Source of the DNA: Pseudomonadota bacterium
Lineage (GTDB): Bacteria > Pseudomonadota > Gammaproteobacteria > Burkholderiales > Sulfuricellaceae
NCBI GenBank assembly: GCA_021801705.1
Contig: JAJYXP010000037.1
Coordinates: 1 to 38,603, forward strand
Direction: 5' to 3'
Length of the DNA: 38,603 nucleotides
Shown: in pieces, positions 1 through 6,295 of the stretch
Numbering within the stretch: position 1 is the first letter of the stretch
Layout of the letters: every line of letters starts with the position of its first letter
The notes under the pieces: generated by a model
The model's database searches: none
Seen by the model: only the letters and a program-made list of their open reading frames with translations
Told to the model about the DNA's origin: nothing
Made by a program: the position numbers and the translations under genes

Positions 1-54
1 GTTCTGGGGTAAAATCAACAACAGGGCGAGTACCAGTAGGCATTTTTTACGAAT
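1..54 (-). CDS. Possible 5' end of a leftward gene, cut by the window edge
   Basis: Two overlapping leftward frames begin here. The ATG at 43-41 opens a frame starting MPTGTRPVVDF with no ribosome-binding site. The neighbouring frame reads RKKCLLVLALLLILPQ, a convincing start of a signal peptide, but its only possible initiator after an upstream stop is an ATT at 54-52. The hydrophobic frame looks more protein-like, but ATT starts are rare. Only the first codons are inside the window, so no function can be given. Confidence 0.25.
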   Translation of the reverse strand, partial: MRKKCLLVLALLLILPQN

Positions 55-73
55 CGGTTTTTAGAGAACTCCA

Positions 74-79
74 ATTATA
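74..79 (-). promoter_or_regulatory. Candidate -10 box (TATAAT) for the leftward edge gene
   Basis: A perfect TATAAT on the minus strand lies about 20-30 bases before the possible leftward starts. No good -35 hexamer is seen at the usual spacing. It lies in the short divergent gap shared with ccoS. Confidence 0.3.
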
Positions 80-130
80 TCAAATGTTTACTGTGTTATT
101 CGCCCTTTTTATGCAAAATTCAGGTTAGGA

Positions 131-316
131 ATGACGGCTATACTGATTTATCTGCTGGGCATGGCGGTGGTCATGGTGATCGTTGCCGGAATCGGCATAT
201 TCTGGGCGATCAAGAGCGGCCAGTTCGAAGACATGGAAGGGCCGGCGCAGCGCATTCTGATGGACGACGATGACCCCCGCATTCCGCGTTACTCCGATTC
301 GCGCTCGAACAGATAG
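131..316 (+). CDS. ccoS: cbb3-type cytochrome oxidase assembly protein CcoS
   Basis: The protein has 61 residues. It has one N-terminal membrane helix (about residues 4-26, rich in I, V, L and G), followed by the family signature FWAIKSGQFEDMEGPAQRIL and an acidic DDDDP stretch. CcoS (FixS) proteins are short single-span inner-membrane factors needed to mature the cbb3 terminal oxidase, probably in cofactor insertion alongside the copper ATPase CcoI. The gene stands apart from any cco structural gene visible here: a leftward gene lies upstream and a microprotein gene 96 bases downstream. AGGTTAGG just before the ATG serves as ribosome-binding site. An Fnr site might be expected but only a weak half-site (ATCAA at 79-83) is seen. 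Length and motif are normal for the family. Confidence 0.9.
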   Translation: MTAILIYLLGMAVVMVIVAGIGIFWAIKSGQFEDMEGPAQRILMDDDDPRIPRYSDSRSNR

Positions 317-412
317 GTTGACGCAGCGGGTTGAATGGGAAAAGGGGTTGAACTAGAATTGCGCGTTTTGAAAATTTGCCATGCGCAGTATTTTTGTTGA
401 GGAGAAAAGAAA

Positions 413-493
413 ATGGCGAAATTTGTGCTGCCGATCGTTGTAGCGTTGATGATCATGAGCTGGCTGAGTTTTTTCTCGGTGATCTTGGCCTGA
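413..493 (+). CDS. 26-residue single-span membrane microprotein
   Basis: This short frame starts MAKFVLPIVVALMIMSW and ends SVILA. Almost the whole chain is one hydrophobic helix with a single lysine near the N-terminus, which suggests a cytoplasmic N-terminus. The support for translation is a strong Shine-Dalgarno (GAGGAG, nine bases before the ATG) and an intrinsic terminator 11 bases after the stop. It lies downstream of ccoS on the same strand, so a role as a small oxidase-associated subunit (like CydX or CcoM) is conceivable, but that is guilt by association. I do not recognise the sequence as a named family. Confidence 0.6.
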   Translation: MAKFVLPIVVALMIMSWLSFFSVILA

Positions 494-503
494 TCGACCG
501 AAG

Positions 504-545
504 AAAAAAATGGCGGGGCACCGGAAGGCGCCCCGCCATTTTTTA
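504..545. terminator. Bidirectional intrinsic terminator
   Basis: A nine-pair G+C stem (TGGCGGGGC at 511-519 with GCCCCGCCA at 530-538) is flanked by an A-run on the left and a T-run on the right. It can therefore end both the rightward microprotein transcript and the leftward rpoH transcript, whose stop codon is at 561-563. Confidence 0.9.
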
Positions 546-560
546 TGTGTCGATTAGCTA

Positions 561-1424
561 TCAGGCAGTTTCGGCAATGATGCGTGCCTTCATTTTTTGC
601 AGCGCTTTTTGCTCGATCTGGCGGATGCGCTCGGCAGATACGCCGTACTCGGCAGCCAGTTGGTGCAGCGTGGCGCTGTCGTTTTCGGTCAGCCAGCGCG
701 CTTCGATGATGTGGCGGCTGCGGTCGTCGAGCATGTTCAGGGCGCTGGTCAGGCCGTGCTCGCGGAGGCGATCGGATTGTGCCTGTTCCAGCAGGGTGGC
801 TGGCTCGTGCGTGATGTCGGCAGCCAGATAAGCGATAGGGCCAGTGCCTTCGTCCTCATCCCCGCCATGGCTTTCCATTGAAATATCCTGACCGCCCATG
901 CGGCTTTCCATTTCCACCACTTCTTCCGGCTTCACGCCCAAATCCTTGGCAATGCTGCTAACCTCATCCGGGCCGAGGTAGCCGAGACCTTTTTTCATGC
1001 TGCGCAGATTGAAGAACAGTTTGCGCTGCGCCTTGGTGGTGGCGACCTTGACCATACGCCAGTTGCGCAGGATGAATTCATGCATTTCTGCCCGGATCCA
1101 GTGGATGGCGAAAGAAACCAGGCGTACGCCGCGCTCCGGGTCAAAGCGGCGCACGGCTTTCATCAGGCCGACGTTGCCTTCCTGGATCAGGTCCGCCTGG
1201 GGCAGGCCATACCCCATATAGCCGCGTGCGATGTTTACTACCACCCGCAAGTGCGAGACCACCAGCATCCGTGCAGCGTCCACATCGTTGTCCCGCTTCA
1301 GCCGCTGCGCCAGTTCGGATTCCTCCTCGGCGCTTAGCACTGGCATCGCCCTGACTGCCTGGATGTAACTCTCCAGGCTGCCGGCGGTAGAAGGGATAGG
1401 GATGGCCAACAGAGCATTCGTCAT
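561..1424 (-). CDS. rpoH: Heat-shock sigma factor RpoH (sigma-32)
   Basis: The protein has 287 residues, normal for RpoH. The sequence shows sigma-70 region 2 (ADLIQEGNVGLMKAVRRFDP and the WIRAEM block), the diagnostic RpoH box QRKLFFNLR in the 130s, and a region 4 helix-turn-helix ending RIRQIEQKALQKMK. It directs RNA polymerase to chaperone and protease promoters on heat or protein-folding stress. I chose the ATG at 1424 because GGAGG lies nine bases upstream. The frame stays open 111 bases further upstream, but that stretch contains the CIRCE operator and looks like untranslated leader. In many Proteobacteria rpoH follows ftsYEX; here it is separated from ftsX by about 2.9 kb. Confidence 0.95.
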   Translation of the reverse strand: MTNALLAIPIPSTAGSLESYIQAVRAMPVLSAEEESELAQRLKRDNDVDAARMLVVSHLRVVVNIARGYMGYGLPQADLIQEGNVGLMKAVRRFDPERGVRLVSFAIHWIRAEMHEFILRNWRMVKVATTKAQRKLFFNLRSMKKGLGYLGPDEVSSIAKDLGVKPEEVVEMESRMGGQDISMESHGGDEDEGTGPIAYLAADITHEPATLLEQAQSDRLREHGLTSALNMLDDRSRHIIEARWLTENDSATLHQLAAEYGVSAERIRQIEQKALQKMKARIIAETA

Positions 1425-1449
1425 AAATAATTCCTCCAGGAGCAAAATT

Positions 1450-1476
1450 CTAGCACTCAATGCATGAGAGTGCCAG
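1450..1476 (-). promoter_or_regulatory. CIRCE element (HrcA operator) in the rpoH leader
   Basis: The plus strand reads CTAGCACTC, nine spacer bases, then GAGTGCCAG. The CIRCE consensus is TTAGCACTC-N9-GAGTGCTAA, so 15 of 18 arm positions match and the spacer is exact. It ends 25 bases before the rpoH start codon and ten bases before the Shine-Dalgarno, placing it in the transcribed leader, the usual CIRCE position. The expected effect is repression of rpoH by HrcA, relieved on heat shock. The hrcA gene is not in the window. Confidence 0.85.
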
Positions 1477-1517
1477 AGCCGGGAAAGGTTCGTGTTTGAG
1501 GCGTATTTGCTTCGTTC

Positions 1518-1552
1518 CAATAAAGTCTTAAACAAAACAATAAAGCCTTGAA
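1518..1552. repeat. Two 15-bp direct repeats, 20 bp apart, upstream of rpoH
   Basis: CAATAAAGTCTTAAA (1518-1532) is repeated as CAATAAAGCCTTGAA (1538-1552), 13 of 15 identical, with start points exactly two helical turns apart. They lie 94-128 bases upstream of the rpoH start codon in otherwise empty DNA. The spacing suits a tandemly bound regulator, but no known operator is recognised. Confidence 0.5.
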
Positions 1553-1716
1553 TTGCGCTTGGTGCTCAAATAATTAATTCTTGAACTCAATATATTTAAA
1601 CACGCGTGAGGTCAATTGGCAATAGTTGAGTAAATTTGTATGGAATGGGCAATCTGTCCGGTTTCATGCTGTGCAAGAAGGAGGCGCGGAATGAAACGGA
1701 CGGAATCGCTCCACGC

Positions 1717-2380
1717 TCATGCCGCCGCCCACATTGCCGATAGCAACTCCGCCTGCGCCAGCACAGTTTTCGTCGCTTCCTCCTGCAAGTCCGGCGGGAA
1801 ACCGTGTTTTTTCAGGATGCGCTTCACCATCACCTTGATTCTGGCCCTGGCACTTTCGCGGACGGACCAGTCGATGGTCACACTCTTGCGGACTTGGGTC
1901 ACGAGTTCGGCGGCGATGACCTTCAGCTCGTCATTTCCCATGGCCTGCACCGCGCTTTCGTTGGCGGCAAGGGCGTCGTAGAAGGCGATCTCATCGTCGT
2001 TCAGGCCGAGGTCCTGGCCGCGCTTGGTAGCGGCGTCCATTTCCTTGGCCAGATTGATGAGCTCCTCGATCACTTCCTGCGTGGCGATGGCGCGGTTGTG
2101 GTAGGCGTTAAGCGTGCTCTTGAGCATCTCGCTGAACTGGCGACTTTGGACAAGGTTCCGCACTGAACGCAGCTTGATCTCGTCCTTGAGCAGCTTGGCC
2201 AGCAATTCGGCGGCAACGTTCTTGTGCTTCAGTCCGCGCACTTCGGCGAGGAACTGCTCCGAGAGAATCGATATATCCGGTTTCTTTAATCCTGCGGCGG
2301 TGAAGACGTCGATGATGCCTTCGTTGGCCATGATCGCCGTGGATACGAGCTGGCGTATTGCGGCGTCGATCTCTTCCGGT
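1717..2380 (-). pseudogene. hsdR: 3' remnant of hsdR (type I restriction endonuclease subunit)
   Basis: The frame encodes only the C-terminal region of HsdR, the DUF3387-type domain that follows the helicase. Recognisable blocks are [66 protein letters not shown] and TIDWSVRESARARIKVMVKR. The natural C-terminus and stop look intact, but the roughly 700-800 upstream residues with the nuclease and DEAD-box helicase motifs are gone. At about 2380 the frame runs directly into the 5' end of hsdM in another register. An ATG at 2397 exists but has no ribosome-binding site, so the fragment is probably not expressed. Confidence 0.85.
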
Positions 2381-2512
2381 GAGGCCAAGGACGACATGCT
2401 TGTATTCCGCCGCGTCCATGTTGTTGCGGAGCTTGTCGGCAGCGAGCCAGAGTTTGGCCTCGAAGCCGAGGTTTGCAGCGCTATCGTTGTTCTTTGCGGC
2501 CTTCTTCGCCAT
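2381..2512 (-). pseudogene. hsdM: 5' remnant of hsdM (type I methyltransferase subunit)
   Basis: About 44 codons of HsdM survive, with an AGGAAAG ribosome-binding site before the ATG at 2512. The residues [20 protein letters not shown] and [11 protein letters not shown] match the conserved HsdM N-terminus, which in intact proteins continues into a LKYISD-type block. Here the reading departs immediately after HVVLGL and the hsdR 3' remnant follows in a different frame. The methyltransferase catalytic region, hsdS and most of hsdR are absent, so one deletion collapsed the operon. Confidence 0.85.
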
Positions 2513-2629
2513 CCGCTTTCCTATGGGTAGTGTCTGGTGATCAGACGTGCCGGAGTCCGGCATGGCCTGTCCGGCCACGTCCCAGGCTCCAAAATGCTTG
2601 TTATTGGGCCGCGCTTATAGATGCGTTAG

Positions 2630-2743
2630 TAGTCAGTCATGTTGAATTTGCGTGATTTTCTTGTAGGGCCGAATTCATTCGGCCAAATGTGCGAATGAAT
2701 TCGCACCTACAAGAGCGTACAGCCGTTTCAAGTTGACTGACTA
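2630..2743. mobile_element. Nested palindrome, MITE/REP-like element
   Basis: Outer inverted repeats TAGTCAGTCATGTTGAA (2630-2646) and TTCAAGTTGACTGACTA (2727-2743) match at 15 of 17 positions. Inside them a second inverted repeat of 25 bp (2660-2684 against 2689-2713) carries CTTGTAGG and the core CGAATTCATTCG on each arm, with a four-base loop AAAT. No transposase is present. A 114-bp element with its own terminal inverted repeats fits a non-autonomous mobile element, but no clear target duplication is visible. Confidence 0.65.
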
Positions 2744-3003
2744 CCAGACCCATCCCTTGTGTATGGCAATCATAGCACTACCTGCGCTAAAACCCCTTAA
2801 CCTCATGCCCATCGTGGCAGGCGGCGCCCCCTTTGGTGTGGGAAAAGTGCCGCTCCCGCTGTGTGCCTTGGCGAGCCAAGACTGGGTGTGCAGCCTCCTG
2901 GGCAAATGCAGTTGCAGGCGAGGCCGCGCTGCCCTGCTTGTGATTTCGCATGGCAAATGCGCTACTGACGAACTAGACTGAAAGTCGCCATTTTACCAAT
3001 GAT
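2744..3003. other. Intergenic region, no gene supported
   Basis: Open frames exist on both strands (2741-2956 minus, 2733-2981 plus) but none has a ribosome-binding site or recognisable domain. On the minus strand short heme-site-like strings (ICHAKS, ACHDGH) appear in different frames. This could be a decayed cytochrome gene or chance. Confidence 0.4.
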
Positions 3004-3019
3004 GTGAAGGAGACCGATC

Positions 3020-3523
3020 ATGCTGGATTCGCTGAGACAGGCTGGAAAAAATATTGGCCGCGAGATCAGCCGCACGTGGGAGAACCTGTCGGAAGGCTGG
3101 CGCGAATTGCTTAGCCGCAGCAACAACGCGCTTACTCATTTTGCCCGCAACAAGGACGAGGAGCAGACGGAGAACCGCGCGCTGGCCGCCTTCCCGCGCT
3201 GGAGCCTGCTGGCGGGAGAAGTGGAGGAAACGGAGAAAGAAATCGTGGTGAGAGTGGAGGTGCCCGGCATGGAAAAGGAGGACTGCCGCATCACGATCGA
3301 AGGCAACATGCTCTACCTCTCCGGGGAAAAGCGCTACGAGCGTGAAACCCACGACAGTACCTACCATGTCATGGAGCGCGCCTACGGGGCATTCCAGCGC
3401 AGCATTCCCTTGCCGCGCAATGTGGATATCGACAAGGCGGACGCAAGTTACAAAAATGGGGTGCTGACCGTGCGCCTGCCCAAGGCGGGGGGTGAAAATG
3501 CCAAGTCCATTCCTGTATCTTGA
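3020..3523 (+). CDS. Small heat shock protein, Hsp20/alpha-crystallin family
   Basis: The protein has 167 residues. The first 60 are a variable, helix-prone N-terminal arm (two tryptophans in TWENLSEGW). An alpha-crystallin domain follows at about residues 65-160, with VRVEVPGMEKEDCRITIEG, LYLSGEKR, the FQRSIPLP strand and the signature NGVLTVRLPK. The C-terminal tail SIPVS supplies the I-x-V-type motif that docks on neighbouring subunits in sHsp oligomers. Such proteins are ATP-independent holdases in the cytoplasm that bind unfolding clients. GAAGGAG precedes the ATG by nine bases. No convincing sigma-32 promoter could be read upstream, although CTGAAA at about 2969 is -35-like. Its closeness to rpoH may be coincidental. 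Confidence 0.92.
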   Translation: MLDSLRQAGKNIGREISRTWENLSEGWRELLSRSNNALTHFARNKDEEQTENRALAAFPRWSLLAGEVEETEKEIVVRVEVPGMEKEDCRITIEGNMLYLSGEKRYERETHDSTYHVMERAYGAFQRSIPLPRNVDIDKADASYKNGVLTVRLPKAGGENAKSIPVS

Positions 3524-3613
3524 GGTAGCTGTTCATTGAATACATCGACTGCGGAAACGCCGTAATTGTGAACGTCAAGCTTCACTGCGATGCTCATCGG
3601 CCCATTATGCTGA

Positions 3614-4039
3614 TTAGTAACCGGGGTAGGCGGCGTTTCCGCCGATCGCGCTCCCAATGACCGCGCCAATCGCAGTGGCGGCGATTCGGCCGTTGCCCCT
3701 GCCGACCTGGTTTCCAAGTGCGCCACCGGCAATCGCGCCAATAGCTTGGCCGATCAACCGGTTCGAGCCGCCGCCTGAATAAGGGGCTGACCGTTCATAG
3801 TAGCGTGGCTCGGCTTCATAATAGACGGGACGGTCGCGGTACACGATGCGTTCGCGATAAACGACCGGCGGCGCCTGGTAGATGACCTCCGGCTCCGCGT
3901 AGACGTGATGTACGACCACGTGTTCCACCCGGCGGTGATGACGATGCTCCCAGCGGTCGTCATCCCTGTCATCGTGCGCGAAGGCGTTGGCGCTGAAAAC
4001 CGTCGTGGCAATCAGTGCAGGAATCAAAAGCCTGTTCAT
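3614..4039 (-). CDS. Secreted glycine-zipper 2TM-domain envelope protein
   Basis: The protein has 141 residues and starts at the ATG at 4039, which has AAGGAGAG upstream. An earlier in-frame ATG at 4060 lacks such a site. A signal peptide ends at NAFA before HDDRDDD. Next comes a His/Arg-rich stretch, then a tyrosine-rich segment with repeated VYRER and VYYE units, and finally a glycine-zipper block (IGQAIGAIAGGALGNQVGRG and AIGAVIGSAIGG), as in Rickettsia 17-kDa surface antigen relatives. Such zippers insert in or associate with the outer membrane. The charged and aromatic middle is typical of betaproteobacterial envelope proteins of unknown role. It converges with the Hsp20 gene. Confidence 0.75.
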   Translation of the reverse strand: MNRLLIPALIATTVFSANAFAHDDRDDDRWEHRHHRRVEHVVVHHVYAEPEVIYQAPPVVYRERIVYRDRPVYYEAEPRYYERSAPYSGGGSNRLIGQAIGAIAGGALGNQVGRGNGRIAATAIGAVIGSAIGGNAAYPGY

Positions 4040-4310
4040 GGTTCTCTCCTTAATTATCAAGTGATGTGTGCGTTTGCTTGATTAACGCTCATCATCTGAT
4101 TCCGTGCACCGGCAAATGTTAAGGATTTGTAAGAATGTATTGGTGCCACATGGTACAGGGGTGGTGGCCACAATATCGCGGGCACCCTGACCGAGTGCTA
4201 CGTGTCGCCTTGATACCTTCATCGTCCCTCCTGCACCCGGATCGGCTGCCCAAAGAGACGCGGTCGCAGTCGTGTGCCCCGGATTTTATTGGCGGGGACG
4301 ATATTTCTTG
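4040..4310. other. Intergenic region with nothing recognised
   Basis: This 271-base gap separates the leftward glycine-zipper gene from the end of ftsX. I see no RNA gene, strong terminator or supported open frame. It should contain the promoter of the glycine-zipper gene, but no clear -35/-10 pair can be named. Confidence 0.5.
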
Positions 4311-5219
4311 TCACGCGCGGGGTTCGATCTCGCGTAAATGCCGTCCTACAGCCAGAAATGCGCCGATCCAGCCGAGCAGGGAGGAGAACAGCAGCAGGGC
4401 CAGCATGTCGCCCGTGCCGGGCACCTGCAAATGGAAGCGGGAAGCATAGAGCCTTGCGAGTTCGTCAACGCCGATGTTGAGAAAGTGCAGGCACAGGACG
4501 ACAATAAGCCATGCTGCCAGGCCGCCGCCCAAGCCTTGCAACGCGCCGTGGTAAAGGAAGGGGCGGCGGATGAAGGCATCCGTCGCGCCGATCAGCTTGC
4601 TGATTTCGATTTCGTCGCGTTGCGACAGGATTTGCAGCCGGATGGTATTGCTGGTGACTACAACCAGCGCAAAACCGAGCAGGGCGGCAAGCAGCAGTGC
4701 GATATCGCGGCCCAGGCGTAGCATGCCGTTGAGGCGTTTTGCCCAGACTGTGTCCAGCAGTACGCTATCCACTTTGGGAAGTTTCAGAAGACCATTGCGC
4801 AGGCTTTCGAGTTCAGCGGGATTGGTGCTTAGGGTTTCGATCACGAAAGCGTCCGGCAGCGGATTTTTGTCCAGTCCCGCCGCTACGTCGGCGAGCCCGG
4901 CACTTTGCAGCAGTTCCTGCATGGCCTGGTCGCGCGGGATGAAGCGGAATTGGCGTATGGCGTGTTTTTCCTTTAGTCGAGCCTCGATTTCCCGCGCGCT
5001 GCCGGCGCTCGCTCCCGGGGACAGGAACACTGTAATTTGCGGTTGTATCTTGACGTTGCCGGCCAGACTCCGGGTATTGTCAACCAGGGTATAAAGACCG
5101 AGCGGCAGGCTGAGCGCGACGCCGATGACCATCATGGCCAGCAGGCTGGAAAGCGGTGAGCGGGCGAAGCGGCGGAGGATAAGGCCGAGAGCGAGGCGGT
5201 GCTGCTCGAGCCAGTTCAT
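4311..5219 (-). CDS. ftsX: Cell-division ABC transporter permease FtsX
   Basis: The protein has 302 residues and the FtsX layout: a cytoplasmic N-terminus, a first membrane helix (SSLLAMMVIGVALSLPLGLY), a periplasmic domain to about residue 165 with the typical FLSPGAS and FIPRDQAM blocks, then three more helices around residues 170-195, 220-250 and 270-292. With FtsE it forms a divisome complex that couples ATP hydrolysis to activation of peptidoglycan amidases through periplasmic partners. Its ATG overlaps the ftsE stop by four bases (ATGA), so translation is coupled. The cytoplasmic stretch LSQRDEIEISKLIGA is the usual coupling-helix region that meets FtsE. Confidence 0.95.
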   Translation of the reverse strand: MNWLEQHRLALGLILRRFARSPLSSLLAMMVIGVALSLPLGLYTLVDNTRSLAGNVKIQPQITVFLSPGASAGSAREIEARLKEKHAIRQFRFIPRDQAMQELLQSAGLADVAAGLDKNPLPDAFVIETLSTNPAELESLRNGLLKLPKVDSVLLDTVWAKRLNGMLRLGRDIALLLAALLGFALVVVTSNTIRLQILSQRDEIEISKLIGATDAFIRRPFLYHGALQGLGGGLAAWLIVVLCLHFLNIGVDELARLYASRFHLQVPGTGDMLALLLFSSLLGWIGAFLAVGRHLREIEPRA

Positions 5220-5890
5220 GCCGGCAGCTCCCCCTGTTTCAGGTGCAGGGTTTTTCCGCTATGGCGCGTGATCAGGTGTTCGTCATGGGTAGCGATCAGG
5301 AGCGTGACGCCAACCTGGTTGAAGGATTTGAACATTTCCATAATCTCGTTGGCATAGTCGGCGTCGAGGTTGCCGGTCGGTTCGTCGGCGAGCACGATGG
5401 CGGGGCGGTTGACGATTGCCCGCGCCACGCACAGGCGTTGTTGTTCTCCGCCGGAGAGGGAGATCGGGTTCGCCTTTTCCAGTCCGAGTAGATTGACCTT
5501 GTCGAGCGCGGCGCGGGCGCGTTTCAGGGTCTCGGCGCGGGGGAACCCCGTGATGTGCAGCGGCAGCATGACATTTTCCAGCACGCTGCGGTCGTAGAGC
5601 AGTTTGTGATCCTGGAAGATCAGGCCGAGCTTGCGGCGCAGGTAGGGGATGGCTGCCTGGCGCAGCTTGCCGACGTTCTGTCCGCTTACCACTACGCTGC
5701 CGGTGGATGGCTTTACGATTGCTGCCACCAGCTTCAGTAAGGTGCTCTTGCCGGCTCCGGTCGGGCCGGTGATGAAAACCATTTCGCCACGCTCGACGGT
5801 GAAGTTGAGGTTTTTCAGCGCCTCGCGGCCGCCGGGATAACGCATGTGAACTTGGCTGAAACTGATCATTTCATTCTTTATCGTTGCCAT
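5216..5890 (-). CDS. ftsE: Cell-division ATP-binding protein FtsE
   Basis: The protein has 224 residues and all the ABC-ATPase motifs: Walker A GPTGAGKS, Q-loop FQDHKLL, signature LSGGEQQR, Walker B IVLADEPTGNLD and the switch histidine in ATHDEH. It powers FtsX at the division site. The ATG at 5890 has GAGG close by. A second ATG at 5869 gives MISFSQVHMRYPGG, which matches where most FtsE proteins begin, so the true start could be seven codons later. It lies first in a two-gene unit with ftsX. In gamma-proteobacteria ftsY directly precedes it, whereas here 4.8 kb of opposite-strand signalling genes intervene. Confidence 0.95.
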   Translation of the reverse strand: MATIKNEMISFSQVHMRYPGGREALKNLNFTVERGEMVFITGPTGAGKSTLLKLVAAIVKPSTGSVVVSGQNVGKLRQAAIPYLRRKLGLIFQDHKLLYDRSVLENVMLPLHITGFPRAETLKRARAALDKVNLLGLEKANPISLSGGEQQRLCVARAIVNRPAIVLADEPTGNLDADYANEIMEMFKSFNQVGVTLLIATHDEHLITRHSGKTLHLKQGELPA

Positions 5891-6295
5891 GGCGCCTCAT
5901 GGGCGGCGGCGGGCGACAGGGCTTGTTGTGATTCAGGATTACCGCGGCTCTTCGCTACGCCGGGAACGGCGGTCGGGTCTTATGGCCCGGTAATGCTGAT
6001 TGAGGAATTGGCGTAAACAGATTCAATATTGAGTGCCCGGTAATGGGCGGGCTGTTAAGATTATAAATATGGAGTCGTAATAAGACAATAAATTAAATAA
6101 GCGCCAAAAAATATTTTGCGCCCGGTTGATTTCTGTGGAATTCCACGCCAACCGCATTGACTGGTTCGCACTGCCCCTCGATCTTCTTGATAAATGTCAT
6201 TTTTATGACAACCATCAAAATAGGGTTTATGTCATGAAATCCTGTGATTAGAAAAAAAACTTCAAGAATTACCAGAGAGTAGTAATATAACGAAT
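5891..6295. other. Divergent intergenic region, ftsE / sensor kinase
   Basis: These 405 bases hold promoters for both directions. GCCCGGTAATG occurs twice (about 5984 and 6035). A small hairpin, GCGCCAAAA with TTTTGCGC, lies at about 6100-6122. TAATAT at 6284-6289 could be a -10 box only about seven bases before the kinase ATG, suggesting a leaderless or very short-leader message. No gene or structured RNA is recognised. Confidence 0.4.

Noticed and set aside
60-130. Fnr box upstream of ccoS
   Set aside because: Only one half-site (ATCAA) fits; the opposite half TTGAT is absent at the required spacing.
376-831. A 151-codon rightward frame across the terminator and rpoH
   Set aside because: It is an antisense shadow of rpoH running through an intrinsic terminator and has no domain.
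1465-1480. Sigma-54-like TGGCAC...TGCA on the minus strand before rpoH
   Set aside because: The spacing between the GG and GC pairs is one base short, and the bases are explained by the CIRCE arm.
1425-1535. Upstream extension of rpoH to an ATG at 1535
   Set aside because: The extra 37 residues are non-conserved, contain the CIRCE site, and the ATG at 1424 has a strong Shine-Dalgarno.
2741-2956. 71-codon leftward frame
   Set aside because: No ribosome-binding site or recognisable domain; arginine- and proline-rich composition typical of chance frames in G+C-rich DNA.
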